Assembly (NCBI RefSeq): GCF_017084525.1
Contig: NZ_CP070950.1
Location: forward strand, 372,001-436,000
DNA: 64,000 nt
Reading direction: 5' to 3'
From: Conexibacter sp. SYSU D00693
Lineage (GTDB): Bacteria > Actinomycetota > Thermoleophilia > Solirubrobacterales > Solirubrobacteraceae
Part shown: positions 53,191-61,390 of the stretch, piece by piece
Numbering within the stretch: the first letter of the stretch is position 1
Layout: the number at the start of each line of letters is the position of its first letter
Made by a program: the position numbers and the translations under genes
The notes under the pieces: generated by a model
What the model was told of the DNA's origin: nothing
Database searches by the model: none
What the model saw: the letters and a program-made list of their open reading frames with translations, nothing else

Positions 53191-54299
53191 GGGCCGCGGG
53201 CCCAGGCCATCGCCGGGCGCTCGACGAGGTACCAGCTGACCGCCGCCACCGCGAGCGACGGCGGGAGCGCGACGGCGAAGGCGCCGAAGGCCGAGGCGGG
53301 GAGGAGGCCCTCCGCGCGCGCGACGAGCAGCACCGGCACGTGCCAGAGGTACAGGCCGTAGCTGACCTTGCCGGTCCACGCGAGCGGGCGCGATCCCAGG
53401 CCGCGGGGCACCTGGGCGGCCGCCGCGACGGCGCCGACGACCAGCGCGAAGCCGATCGCCGCGGGGAGGTCGCGGACGATGCGCAGCTCGATCGCGGTCG
53501 AGCCCTCGAGGGCCTCGCGGTAGGCCCACCACCCGTTGCCGGCGACGAGGAGCGCTCCGAGCGCGACGAGGACGCCGACGGCGCGGCCGTCCAGGCGACG
53601 ACCGCGGACGGCGACCGCGGCGAGCATGCCCACGGCGAAGTACGGCGCCATGGCGGGCAGGACCTTGGTCACGGTGGGCGGCAGGTCGCGGTCGCTGGTC
53701 CACCAGTTCCAGGCGACGCCCCCGACGAGCAGCGCGACCGCCACTGCCACGGGCCCGGCCGCAGGCGCCCCACGCAGCCGGCCACGCGCGAGCCAGAGCG
53801 CGCCGGCGCCGAGCAGCGGGAGCAGGACGTAGAACGTCGCCTCGACCGTCAGCGTCCACATCGGCGGGTCGAGCTTGAGCAGGGTCGACGTCTTGAAGTC
53901 CTGCCCCAGCACGACGAACAGCCAGAGGTCGTCCTCGGGTGGGAGGCGGACGCCGGGCGTGCCCTCCCGAGGCCACAGCAGCGCGATGGACCCTGCGAGC
54001 GCGAGCCAGTAGGCCGGCAGGATCCGCGCAGCGCGGCGCCGCGCGTAGCGCCGCACGGACGGCCCGGCGACGCCGCCGTCCATCGCCGCGCGCACCCACG
54101 GCCCGAACAGCAGGTAGCCGGTCAGGACGAAGAAGAGGACGAGGCCGAGCCGGAGCTCGTGGGCGACCGCGTCGACGGTCGTCTCGCGCGTGGAGGCGGT
54201 GACGCGCGGCAGCGAGTACAGCCACGCGTGGTACGCGAGCACCGCCAGCGCCGCGACGGCGCGCAGACCGTCGAGCGCGGCGTCGCGCGGGCGGCTCAC
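53052..54299 (-). CDS. Acyltransferase family 3 membrane protein (OafA/YrhL-like)
   Basis: 415-aa polytopic protein with about ten helices that would O-acetylate or succinylate a cell-surface glycan. Family marks: ALDGLRAVAALAVLAYHAWL near the start (with the catalytic-type His), FFVLTGYLLFGPWVRA, RRYARRRAARILPAYWLAL (R-x10-type motif), and KVSYGLYLWHVPVLL near the end. The domain ends at about residue 370; the last 45 residues (to 53052) form a polar tail that overlaps the plus-strand zinc-finger gene by 139 bp antisense, and may be fortuitous read-through. GTG 54299 overlaps the upstream gene by 4 bp. Confidence 0.88.
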   Translation of the reverse strand: MSRPRDAALDGLRAVAALAVLAYHAWLYSLPRVTASTRETTVDAVAHELRLGLVLFFVLTGYLLFGPWVRAAMDGGVAGPSVRRYARRRAARILPAYWLALAGSIALLWPREGTPGVRLPPEDDLWLFVVLGQDFKTSTLLKLDPPMWTLTVEATFYVLLPLLGAGALWLARGRLRGAPAAGPVAVAVALLVGGVAWNWWTSDRDLPPTVTKVLPAMAPYFAVGMLAAVAVRGRRLDGRAVGVLVALGALLVAGNGWWAYREALEGSTAIELRIVRDLPAAIGFALVVGAVAAAAQVPRGLGSRPLAWTGKVSYGLYLWHVPVLLVARAEGLLPASAFGAFAVALPPSLAVAAVSWYLVERPAMAWARGPQPSAGAAGSGSRQRAWASRPAMTVPVPSHQGQGTVDAEPPRFDTT

Positions 54300-54673
54300 G
54301 CCGCGGCGCTCACCACCACGGTCCCGAGGCGCCGGCCGTCGAGGCGCAGCGTCACGGGGAACCGCCCCGGCCGGTCGGCCACGAACTCGAGCCGGACCGG
54401 GGTCTGCGGCGTGGCGAAGGACCCCAGCCCGATGCCGCCGATCTCGACGGTGTCGGCCACGGGCGGGTCGACCGTCACGACGACGACCTCTCCCACGCGC
54501 GCGCGTACGGTGCGGTCCTGCGGCAGCACGCCCTCGGCCTCGACCGCGGGCGGCCGCGAGGAGGCCGGGGGCTTCGTCGCCTGCTCCGGATCGCCGATGG
54601 AGCTCAGGACGCTGATGGCACCGACCGCCACCAGCGCCAGGGCGAGAGCGACGAGGAGGCGGCGGTTGCGCAC
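54296..54673 (-). CDS. Membrane-anchored small exported protein, cupredoxin-like strand pattern
   Basis: 125 aa from GTG 54673: RNRRLLVALALALVAVGAISVL signal anchor (about 2-23), a Pro/Ser/Glu linker, and a beta-rich domain (about 50-125) with VRARVGEVVVVTVDPPVAD, VRLEFVADRPGRFPVTLRL and LGTVVVS, the Greek-key order of cupredoxin-like folds but without copper ligands. The stop overlaps the acyltransferase start, so the pair is co-translated; it may assist glycan modification outside the cell. Its promoter region is shared with the divergent pilin riboswitch region. Confidence 0.6.
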   Translation of the reverse strand: MRNRRLLVALALALVAVGAISVLSSIGDPEQATKPPASSRPPAVEAEGVLPQDRTVRARVGEVVVVTVDPPVADTVEIGGIGLGSFATPQTPVRLEFVADRPGRFPVTLRLDGRRLGTVVVSAAA

Positions 54674-54773
54674 GCCCCCATGGTGCCACCACCGACTGTG
54701 GCTAGTACGAACGTCCAATCGCTTGAGGTCCTGGCACGGCGGGCCGATCTGGTCCTTGCAAGGCCAGGACTGA

Positions 54774-54862
54774 GGTGCCAAGGGCAAACCGCGCCGCGAG
54801 GCCGGGACGCAAAGCCACGGACCTCCCGCGGAGAACGCGCGAGGAAGCCGGGTTGCCACCGA
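54774..54862 (+). ncRNA. Class I cyclic-di-GMP riboswitch (GEMM-I) upstream of pilA
   Basis: The conserved GEMM-I blocks are present in order: AGGGCAAACC (54781-54790), a hairpin capped by the GNRA tetraloop GCGA, GGGACGCAAAGCC (54803-54815), a second hairpin (CCTC...GAGG with CGCG/CGCG inner stem, 54822-54844) and GAAGCCGGGTTGCC (54844-54857). GGTG at 54774-54777 pairs with CACC at 54857-54860 to close P1. This RNA class binds cyclic-di-GMP. The aptamer ends about 60 bases before the pilin start; downstream, GGTCC (54889-54893) can pair with GGACC inside the aptamer or at 54863-54867, a plausible switch near AGGAG (54906-54910). Confidence 0.88.
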
Positions 54863-54920
54863 GGACCCGAGGGACTGGCAGCACACCAGGTCCAAACCAG
54901 ATCCCAGGAGATCACCCACA

Positions 54921-55394
54921 GTGCTGCAGCGCTTCAAGAACGACGAGGGCGGCTTCACGCTCATCGAGCTCCTCGTCGTCATCCTGATCATCGGCATCCT
55001 CGCCGCGATCGCCCTCCCGACGTTCCTCGGCCAGCAGAAGAAGGGCCAGGACTCCGCCGCCAAGTCGGATGCCCGCAACGCGGTCACCCAGATCGAGGCG
55101 TGCTACACGGACAAGCAGGACTACGCCCTGTGCGACGGCGCCAACGAGGCCGCCGGCACCGACGAGCTCCCCGAGCTGAACAGCAAGATCGGCACGGGCG
55201 AGGAGCAGATCGTCATCGCCGGCACCGCCACGGGCTGGTCGGTCGTCGCCAAGTCCAAGGCCAAGACCGGCGCCAACAACCACACGTTCACGATCGCCAA
55301 GAACGCCACGACCGGCGAGATCACCCGCGTCTGCTCGCCGGCCGGCGAGGGCGGCTGCGGCGGCTCGGGCGGCGGCAACAACGGCACCTGGTAG
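54921..55394 (+). CDS. pilA: Major type IV pilin 1
   Basis: 157-aa prepilin: short leader ending DEGG, then FTLIELLVVILIIGILAAIALP with cleavage between Gly11 and Phe12 and Glu at +5, the classic type IVa signature. The head (about 45-157) has two cysteine pairs (CYTDKQDYALC; CSPAGEGGC) and ends in a Gly/Asn-rich tail. GTG 54921 has AGGAG 10 bases upstream. It stands directly behind the cyclic-di-GMP riboswitch, so its expression is probably tied to that second messenger. A terminator-like hairpin separates it from the second pilin. Confidence 0.93.
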   Translation: MLQRFKNDEGGFTLIELLVVILIIGILAAIALPTFLGQQKKGQDSAAKSDARNAVTQIEACYTDKQDYALCDGANEAAGTDELPELNSKIGTGEEQIVIAGTATGWSVVAKSKAKTGANNHTFTIAKNATTGEITRVCSPAGEGGCGGSGGGNNGTW

Positions 55395-55421
55395 GGCGCC
55401 GCTCAGACCCACGACTCACGC

Positions 55422-55451
55422 CGCGAGGCGGGCCACCCGGCCCGCCTCGCG
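55422..55451 (+). terminator. Hairpin between the two pilin genes
   Basis: Perfect 13-bp stem (55422-55434 with 55439-55451) and ACCC loop, 27 bp after the pilA stop and 25 bp before the second pilin. Likely a partial terminator or mRNA stabiliser that sets the ratio of the two pilins. Confidence 0.65.
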
Positions 55452-55476
55452 CGCGTCGTGCGCCAAGGGGAGAGAG

Positions 55477-55941
55477 ATGCACAAGCGCGAAGAGGGCTTC
55501 ACGCTCATCGAGCTGCTCGTCGTGATCCTGGTGATCGGGATCCTTGCGGCGATCGCCCTGCCGATGTTCCTCGGCCAGCAGCAGAAGGGCCAGGACGCCG
55601 ACGCCAAGGCGGCGGCGCGCAACCTGGTCACGCAGATCGAGAACTGCGTGACGGAGACCCAGGACTACCGCGACTGCCAGGACGCCGGCCTGCAGGCCCA
55701 GGGCGGGCTCGCCGCCCCGCTGGGCACCGACCCGGGCGAGGTGACCGTCGACGCGGCGACCCAGACGACCTGGCACCTCGTGGCCACGTCCGAGGCCAAG
55801 ACCGGCGGCGTCCAACACCGGTTCTTCCTCGAGCGGACCTCGACGGCCGACGTCACCCGCACGTGCACGCCGGCCGGCAAGGGCGGCTGCGGCGCACCGA
55901 CGGCCGACCCCGGCGACGCCGCCGACGTCGGCGGCTGGTAG
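55477..55941 (+). CDS. Major type IV pilin 2
   Basis: 154-aa prepilin paralogue of the preceding one: leader MHKREEG, then FTLIELLVVILVIGILAAIALP (cleavage Gly7-Phe8, Glu12 at +5). The heads share the spacing of both cysteine pairs (CVTETQDYRDC; CTPAGKGGC), so they probably arose by tandem duplication, but the middle (ATQTTWHLVATSEAK) has diverged. GGGGAGAGAG precedes ATG 55477. There is no riboswitch of its own; a terminator follows. Whether the two form mixed or alternative pili cannot be told. Confidence 0.92.
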   Translation: MHKREEGFTLIELLVVILVIGILAAIALPMFLGQQQKGQDADAKAAARNLVTQIENCVTETQDYRDCQDAGLQAQGGLAAPLGTDPGEVTVDAATQTTWHLVATSEAKTGGVQHRFFLERTSTADVTRTCTPAGKGGCGAPTADPGDAADVGGW

Positions 55942-55973
55942 CCCCGCCGGCCTCCCGACCCGTCGCAGATCCC

Positions 55974-55998
55974 GGAGGCCGCGCGCAGCGCGGCCTCC
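55974..55998 (+). terminator. Intrinsic terminator after second pilin
   Basis: Perfect 11-bp stem (55974-55984 with 55988-55998) with a 3-base loop, followed by GTCGTTGT, 32 bp after the pilin stop. Confidence 0.75.
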
Positions 55999-56062
55999 GT
56001 CGTTGTGAGGGAGCCTCCCCCGACATCGTGAGGGGGCGCTGGACGCCGCCTGGCCACGGCCT

Positions 56063-56104
56063 CCCCAGAACTGGGGACGCGCGCCGCTCAACGCCGTCCA
56101 TCCA
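56063..56104 (+). promoter_or_regulatory. Conserved element upstream of minor-pilin operon B
   Basis: Starts with the palindrome CCCCAG-AAC-TGGGG and continues to AACGCCGTCCATC. Aligned without gaps to 59694-59735, about 35 of 42 bases match. Both copies start exactly 92 bp before the ATG of the first gene of a minor-pilin operon. Likely operator and/or promoter. Confidence 0.6.
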
Positions 56105-56154
56105 CCGCCGATCGACGACGAACGGCGTCATCGTCCGCCGATCTCCTAGAGCGG

Positions 56155-57450
56155 ATGTCCCGCTGGCGGAACTTGCGCTGCGAGGCCGGCTACGCCCTCC
56201 TCGAGGCCGTGGTCGGTGCTGCCGTCCTGGCCGTGATCGCGCTGGGGACGCTGCCGCTGCTCGACGCGCTGGCCAGCCAGAGCGGCCGCACCCGTGATCG
56301 GGGGGTCGAGACGCAGCTCGCGCAGTCCGACCTCGAGCGGATGCGGGCGATGGACGTGCGCGACCTCGCCCACCACCACCGCACCACGCCGGTGAAGGTC
56401 GGGCGCCTGAACTACCTCGTCACCTCGGACGCTGAGTGGATGCGCGACGCGGGCGGCGTCGTCTCCTGCACCGCGGACCCGCAGGCGGTCGACTACCTGC
56501 GGATCCGCTCGACGGTCCGGCCCGCGGGGACGAACAAGCACCACGACCCGACGGTCATGGAGTCCCTCGTCTCGCCGCCCGTCGGCGGCTTCGGGGTCAA
56601 CAGCGGGACGCTCGCGGTCTCGGTGCTCGACGGCGACAGCGCGCCGGTCGCCGGACTGGACATCAGCGCCGGCAACCAGACGGTCCCGACGACGGACGCG
56701 GGCTGTGCGGTGCTCGGGGGCCTGAAGTCCGGCAGCCAGCAGGTCACGTTCTCGCGGCCCGGCTACGTCCTTCCGACCGGCGAGGAGCAGGTGGCCCTGA
56801 CGGCGAACGTCCTCGCCGGCGCCACGAGCACCGTGAGCTACCAGTACGACCGCGCCGGCTCCGCGCCCGTCGCCTTCGACACCGTGCCGAGCAGCGGCCT
56901 GCCGGCGGTCGCCGCGGCGTCGCGCACGGTGAGCCTCTCCCACACGACGCTCACCGGCGATCGCGCGTTCACCGCCGCGGCGCCCGCGGCGCAGCTCACC
57001 GGCACCAGTCTCTTCCCGTTCCGCTCCTCCTACGCCGCCTACGGCGGCGCCTGCCCGGGCAACGACCCGACGACCTACGACGCCGACTACTTCGACAGCC
57101 GCCCCGGCCTGACGACGGTCCCGCCTGGCGGGACGGCGCCCGCGGTGACCGTCCGCATGCCCAGCGTCTGGGTGCGCGTCCTGCGCGGGGGCTCGCCCTA
57201 CCCCGGAGCGCGGCTCACCTTCCGCACGCGTCTCGCCGCCTGCACCGAGACCTTCGACGTGCAGGCCAGCGGCGCGGGCGGCGACGCGAAGGTCGCGCTG
57301 CCCTTCGGTCCGTACACCGTCTGCGCCTCGGACGCCGCCGGCCGGCGCGCGACGGCGACCATCTCCAACGTGCAGCCCGACGGCATGGCCGCGCCGGTCA
57401 GCCTGACGATCCCGACGTCGGGCACTGCGCAGGGGGCGTGCCCCGCATGA
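56155..57450 (+). CDS. PilV-like minor pilin with two carboxypeptidase-regulatory-like domains (operon B, first gene)
   Basis: 431-aa protein. Prepilin-like start RCEAG then YALLEAVVGAAVLAVIALGTL (Glu at +5), then the PilV-type helix QLAQSDLERMRAMDVRDL. From about 150 the head carries beta-sandwich modules like CarboxypepD_reg/SdrD B domains: LAVSVLDGDSAPVAGLDIS...GCAVLGGLKSGSQQVTFSRPGYV (about 153-205) and VWVRVLRGGSPYPGARLTF (about 335-353). This is 2-3 times the size of normal minor pilins, so it likely forms an exposed tip or side adhesin. Its stop overlaps the next ATG by 4 bp. Confidence 0.8.
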   Translation: MSRWRNLRCEAGYALLEAVVGAAVLAVIALGTLPLLDALASQSGRTRDRGVETQLAQSDLERMRAMDVRDLAHHHRTTPVKVGRLNYLVTSDAEWMRDAGGVVSCTADPQAVDYLRIRSTVRPAGTNKHHDPTVMESLVSPPVGGFGVNSGTLAVSVLDGDSAPVAGLDISAGNQTVPTTDAGCAVLGGLKSGSQQVTFSRPGYVLPTGEEQVALTANVLAGATSTVSYQYDRAGSAPVAFDTVPSSGLPAVAAASRTVSLSHTTLTGDRAFTAAAPAAQLTGTSLFPFRSSYAAYGGACPGNDPTTYDADYFDSRPGLTTVPPGGTAPAVTVRMPSVWVRVLRGGSPYPGARLTFRTRLAACTETFDVQASGAGGDAKVALPFGPYTVCASDAAGRRATATISNVQPDGMAAPVSLTIPTSGTAQGACPA

Positions 57451-58124
57451 CCCGCCGGCGGCTGCGCGGCGAGGCGGGTCACAGCCTGCCCGAGATGCTG
57501 GCGGGCATGGTGGTCGCGGCGATCGTCGGGTGGGCGACGGTGACGCTGACGTTGACCGGCTCGCAGGCGGCCACGCAGGTGCAGGACCGCACGGAGGCCA
57601 ACCAGCGCGTCCGCCAGCTGCTGGACCGGATGGTCACCACCCTGTCGTCGCAGGTCTGCATCGACGCCCTGCGCCCGCCGATCGGCGAGGGGACCCGCGA
57701 CGCGGTGACCTTCTACACCGACCTCGGCGGCCAGGACTTCGCGCCCGAGCAGCACCGCCTGGCGTACGACGCGGCGACGCGCACCGTCACCGAGACGGTG
57801 TGGGCCGGCGCCGGCACGCCACCCGACGTGACCTTCCCGGGCCCCGGGGTCACCCGGGTCCTCGCGACCGACGTCGAGCCCGGGCCTGACGGGCTTCTGC
57901 GGTACTTCGCCTTCACCCCGGCACAGCCGACGAAGCCCGAGGTCGAGCTGCCCGTCCCGATCAGCGCCACCGACGCGCGGCGCATCGTGCGCATCCACCT
58001 CTCCGTGCGGGCGACGCCAGAACGCCGCGCAGCGGACCTGCGCAGCGCGTCGCAGGACGCCGACGCGTTCGTCGGCAGCCTCGAGGCGACCACCGACCCG
58101 ACCAACGGCCCGCGATGCACGTGA
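57447..58124 (+). CDS. PilW/GspJ-like minor pilin (operon B, second gene)
   Basis: 225-aa prepilin: leader TRRRLRGEAG, then HSLPEMLAGMVVAAIVGWATV (Glu at +5, His at +1 is atypical), followed by the amphipathic helix RTEANQRVRQLLDRMVTTLSS and a beta-rich head with the TVTETVWAG and RIVRIHLSVRATPE strands of PulJ/PilW proteins. ATG 57447 sits in an ATGA overlap; the stop overlaps the next gene by 10 bp. Confidence 0.82.
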   Translation: MTRRRLRGEAGHSLPEMLAGMVVAAIVGWATVTLTLTGSQAATQVQDRTEANQRVRQLLDRMVTTLSSQVCIDALRPPIGEGTRDAVTFYTDLGGQDFAPEQHRLAYDAATRTVTETVWAGAGTPPDVTFPGPGVTRVLATDVEPGPDGLLRYFAFTPAQPTKPEVELPVPISATDARRIVRIHLSVRATPERRAADLRSASQDADAFVGSLEATTDPTNGPRCT

Positions 58125-59668
58125 GCACCGCTGAGCGCGGGTCCACGCTGTTCGGCGTCCTCGTCGCGCTGCTGCTCGTCCTGGTCGCGGGGGCCAGCGC
58201 CATGGGCGCCGTCGAGGGCGACCTCCCCGCGGCGCGCAACGACCACGACCGCAAGCGTGCGTGGGAGGCCGCGCAGGCGGGCGTCGAGTGGTACGCGTTC
58301 CAGCTCACGCGCGACCCCGCGTACTGGACGACGTGCACCGCGGTCCCGCCGGTGGCGGCCGGTGTCCCCGCACCGGTCAACGCCGCCTGGGACGGGACAG
58401 GGACCGACCCGCGCATCTGGCGCCCGCTGCCGCAGGCCGATGCCCGCTACACCGTCGAGCTCCTGCCCGCCGACGGCCAGGCCGCCTGCGACCCCGCCCA
58501 GCCGCAGACCTCGATGCTCCAGCTCGGCACGCTCCGCCTGCGTGTGACGGGCCAGGCGCGGGGCGAGCGGCGCAGCCTCATCGCGACCTTCAAGCGCCGC
58601 GGCTTCCTCGACTTCCTGTACTTCACCGACTTCGAGACGCTCGACCCGGTCACGTACGACCACCTGGGCAACGGCGCCTCGACCTGGGCCCAGACCAACT
58701 GCGCGAAGTACTGGCGCGACGGGCGCGGCACCGCCCGCCTCTGGGGCTCGGTGACGTGCACGGAGATCCAGTTCACGACCGGCGACGCCATCGACGGCCC
58801 GCTGCACACCAACGACGGGCTGCTCGTCTGCGGTGCCCCCCGGTTCGGTCGCGCCGGCGACCGGGTCGAGATGTCGGGGCCCGCGCCGGGCTACCGCGTC
58901 GCGAGCGGCTGCAGCGACGGCCCGCAGTTCGGCGGCGCGCGCACCGCGCCCGCCACACCGCTGCCGATGCCGCCGAGCAACGCGTCGCTCAAGGCCCTCG
59001 CCGCGCCGGCCTACCGCTTCACGGGGCGCACGTCGATCACGCTCGACGGGACCTCCATGACCGTGACGAACGCGGCGGTCGGGACGAAGACGTTGCCGCT
59101 GCCGGCGCCCAACGGCGTCGTCTACGTCTCCAGCGCCCAGTGCGGGACGCCCTACCGGATGCTCCAGGACTACACGAAGCCCTCGGGCTGCGGGGAGGCG
59201 GTCGTGCGCGGCACCTACGGCGCGGACCTCACGATCGGTGCTGACGACGACATCGTCATCGACGGCGACGTCCGCCGCGACGGTGACCGGATGCTCGGCC
59301 TCATCGCCAACAACTTCGTCCGCGTCCAGCACAAGGTCATGAACCGCTCGGGGCTGGCCTGCCAGGACCGCAGCCCGGTGCTGCGTGACGTGACGATCGA
59401 GGCGGCCATCCTCGCGCTGCAGCACTCGTTCATCGTCGACAACTACTTCTGCGGCGGGGACCTCGGGACGCTGCACGTCGACGGCGCGATCGCGCAGCGC
59501 TTCCGTGGCCCCGTGGGCACGGGCGGCGAGGGGTCGGTGACCAGCGGCTTCCTCAAGGACTACACCTACGACGACCGCCTGAAGTTCCGCGAGCCGCCGA
59601 ACTTCATCGACCCCGTGCAGGCCGCGTGGCAGCTCGTGCGGGTCACCGAGCAGGTGCCGGCGCGCTGA
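58115..59668 (+). CDS. PilX-like large pseudopilin (operon B, third gene)
   Basis: 517-aa protein with N-terminal TAERGSTLFGVLVALLLVLVAG: membrane helix after Gly but no +5 Glu, as in PilX/GspK-type proteins, then ARNDHDRKRAWEAAQAGVEWYAFQL, the conserved PilX helix with the A-E/Q-A-G motif. The large head (about 160-517) has many paired cysteines and strands (DFLYFTDFETLDPVTY, DAIDGPLHTNDGLLVCG, IDGDVRRDGDRMLGLIANN) suggesting a right-handed beta-helix-like fold like that of DUF4900 proteins. It overlaps the previous gene by 10 bp and ends the operon. Confidence 0.75.
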   Translation: MHVSTAERGSTLFGVLVALLLVLVAGASAMGAVEGDLPAARNDHDRKRAWEAAQAGVEWYAFQLTRDPAYWTTCTAVPPVAAGVPAPVNAAWDGTGTDPRIWRPLPQADARYTVELLPADGQAACDPAQPQTSMLQLGTLRLRVTGQARGERRSLIATFKRRGFLDFLYFTDFETLDPVTYDHLGNGASTWAQTNCAKYWRDGRGTARLWGSVTCTEIQFTTGDAIDGPLHTNDGLLVCGAPRFGRAGDRVEMSGPAPGYRVASGCSDGPQFGGARTAPATPLPMPPSNASLKALAAPAYRFTGRTSITLDGTSMTVTNAAVGTKTLPLPAPNGVVYVSSAQCGTPYRMLQDYTKPSGCGEAVVRGTYGADLTIGADDDIVIDGDVRRDGDRMLGLIANNFVRVQHKVMNRSGLACQDRSPVLRDVTIEAAILALQHSFIVDNYFCGGDLGTLHVDGAIAQRFRGPVGTGGEGSVTSGFLKDYTYDDRLKFREPPNFIDPVQAAWQLVRVTEQVPAR

Positions 59669-59693
59669 GCTGGCCGCTTCCTCGACGGGCCAT

Positions 59694-59735
59694 CCCCAGA
59701 AGTGGGGAGGCACGTCGGTGAACGGCGTCCATCGC
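59694..59735 (+). promoter_or_regulatory. Conserved element upstream of minor-pilin operon C
   Basis: Begins CCCCAG-AAG-TGGGG and ends AACGGCGTCCATC, matching 56063-56104 at about 35 of 42 positions, again 92 bp before the start codon (ATG 59786). A second TTCATCGC follows at 59749-59756, echoing CCATCGC at 59730-59736. Confidence 0.6.
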
Positions 59736-59785
59736 GCGTTGACGACCGTTCATCGCAGGTGGACGGCGCCGATGGTCTTCCTCGG

Positions 59786-61390
59786 ATGTCCAGGTCGGTC
59801 CGACGACTGGCGCGCGAGGAGCGCGGCTCGTTCGTGCTCGAAGCACTCGTCGCGTCGACGATCACGCTCGGCGGGCTGCTCGGACTCGGGCTGATGCTCC
59901 TCCAGGCCATGACCACCACCTCGACGACCAAGGCCCGCGAGCAGGGCGTCAGCGTCCAGCGCGAGCTCGTCGAGGCCGTGCGGTCGATCCCCTACGACGA
60001 GCTCACCGCGGGCTCCGTGGTCGGCGACGTCCAGGACCGCGAGGGCAGCGGCCTCTCCGACAGCGCGGACACGGGCGGCTGGACCGTGCGCCGCCGCGGC
60101 ATCACGTACACGCTGGCGGTCGGCGTCTGCTCCGTCGACGACCCCGCCGACGGTCTGGGCACGCACGACCCGGCGTCGTTCTGCGCGACGGGCACCGGCT
60201 CAGCCACGCCCGCCGCCTGCACGCCGGTGCTCGGCGCAGACGCCGCGGCAGGCGCCGCCGCCGCGGCCGCCGCGGCCGGGGTGACGCTCGGCGACTGCGG
60301 CATCGACGCCGACCTCGACGGGGCGGTCGACGGTCTCGTCGAGGCCGAGGCCGGCGTCTGCCTGCTCGGCGCCTGCCCGGCGCCCAGCCCGCAGGACGAC
60401 ACGCCCGATGACTACAAGCGGCTCGTGACGCTCGTGCGGTGGGACCGCGGCCAGGGCGTCCGTGCGGCGCTGCAGTCGACGATCGTGCCCAACCCCGGGC
60501 TCTCGACGGCGCCGCGCATCACCGACATCGCCGCGACCGGCAGCGAACCGGTGCTCAGCGGGACTTCCCTGAGCTTCTCGGCGACCGCCGACCGGCCCGC
60601 GACGGCCGTGCGCTGGTCGGTCGACGGGACGGTCGGCGGCGACGCCTCGGGCGGCGGGACCGGCTGGTCGTTCACCTGGGCGCTCGGCCACGTCGGCTCG
60701 ACCGCGCCGAACGACGGCGAGGTGCTCGACGGCAGCTACGTCATCGGCGCGAAGGCCTTCGACGAGAACGGCTCGCCGGGCCAGCAGCGCGCGGTGACCG
60801 TCCGGGTGAACCGGCGGGCCCCCTACGCACCGCTGCAGGCGGTCGGCGGACGCGACGGGGCGGCGGTCGAGCTGCAGTGGCGCCCGAGCCCCGAGCGCGA
60901 TGTCGTGGGCTACCGCGTCTACCGCGAGACGCTGCTCGGCGCCCTGGAGGCCGCCTGTGGCCTGACGCGCAGGACGTCCTGTCGCCACGCCGACGCGCCG
61001 GCCGGCCAGGCCCTCGTCTACCGCGTCGTCGCCGTCGACCGCGACGCCGCGGGTGCCCTGCGCGAGGGGGCGGCGTCCGCGCCCGTGCTGGTCGCCGTCG
61101 CCAACACGCCGCCCGCGCCGCCGAGCGGCCTGGTCGCCAGTGCCGAGGACGGCAACACGGTGCTGCGCTGGCAGCCCTCCTCCGGCGACCCGGACGCCGG
61201 CGACGCGGTCGACCACTACCGCGTCTACCGCGACGGCGTCGTGGTCGACGACCGCTACGACCGGACCGGGACGGCGCAGGAGCTGACCTTCACCGACGCG
61301 CGCACCAACGGCCTGCCCCACACCTACTGGGTCGCCGCGGTGGACACGCAGCTCGGCGAGTCCGCGAAGCTCGGGCCGGTGAGCCCGTGA
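59786..61390 (+). CDS. PilV-like minor pilin with two fibronectin III-like domains (operon C, first gene)
   Basis: 534-aa protein. Start RLAREERG, then SFVLEALVASTITLGGLLGLG (Glu at +5) and the PilV-type helix REQGVSVQRELVEAVRSIPYDEL. The head includes an Ala-rich stretch with DCGIDADLDGAVDG (acidic, EF-hand-like), an Ig-like module (about 250-340), and two fibronectin III-like repeats at about 346-437 (VELQWRPSPERDVVGYRVYR) and 438-532 (TVLRWQPSSGDPDAGDAVDHYRVYR). Likely an exposed adhesive pilin. GTGA overlap of 4 bp with the next gene. The shared regulatory element lies 92 bp upstream. Confidence 0.8.
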   Translation: MSRSVRRLAREERGSFVLEALVASTITLGGLLGLGLMLLQAMTTTSTTKAREQGVSVQRELVEAVRSIPYDELTAGSVVGDVQDREGSGLSDSADTGGWTVRRRGITYTLAVGVCSVDDPADGLGTHDPASFCATGTGSATPAACTPVLGADAAAGAAAAAAAAGVTLGDCGIDADLDGAVDGLVEAEAGVCLLGACPAPSPQDDTPDDYKRLVTLVRWDRGQGVRAALQSTIVPNPGLSTAPRITDIAATGSEPVLSGTSLSFSATADRPATAVRWSVDGTVGGDASGGGTGWSFTWALGHVGSTAPNDGEVLDGSYVIGAKAFDENGSPGQQRAVTVRVNRRAPYAPLQAVGGRDGAAVELQWRPSPERDVVGYRVYRETLLGALEAACGLTRRTSCRHADAPAGQALVYRVVAVDRDAAGALREGAASAPVLVAVANTPPAPPSGLVASAEDGNTVLRWQPSSGDPDAGDAVDHYRVYRDGVVVDDRYDRTGTAQELTFTDARTNGLPHTYWVAAVDTQLGESAKLGPVSP

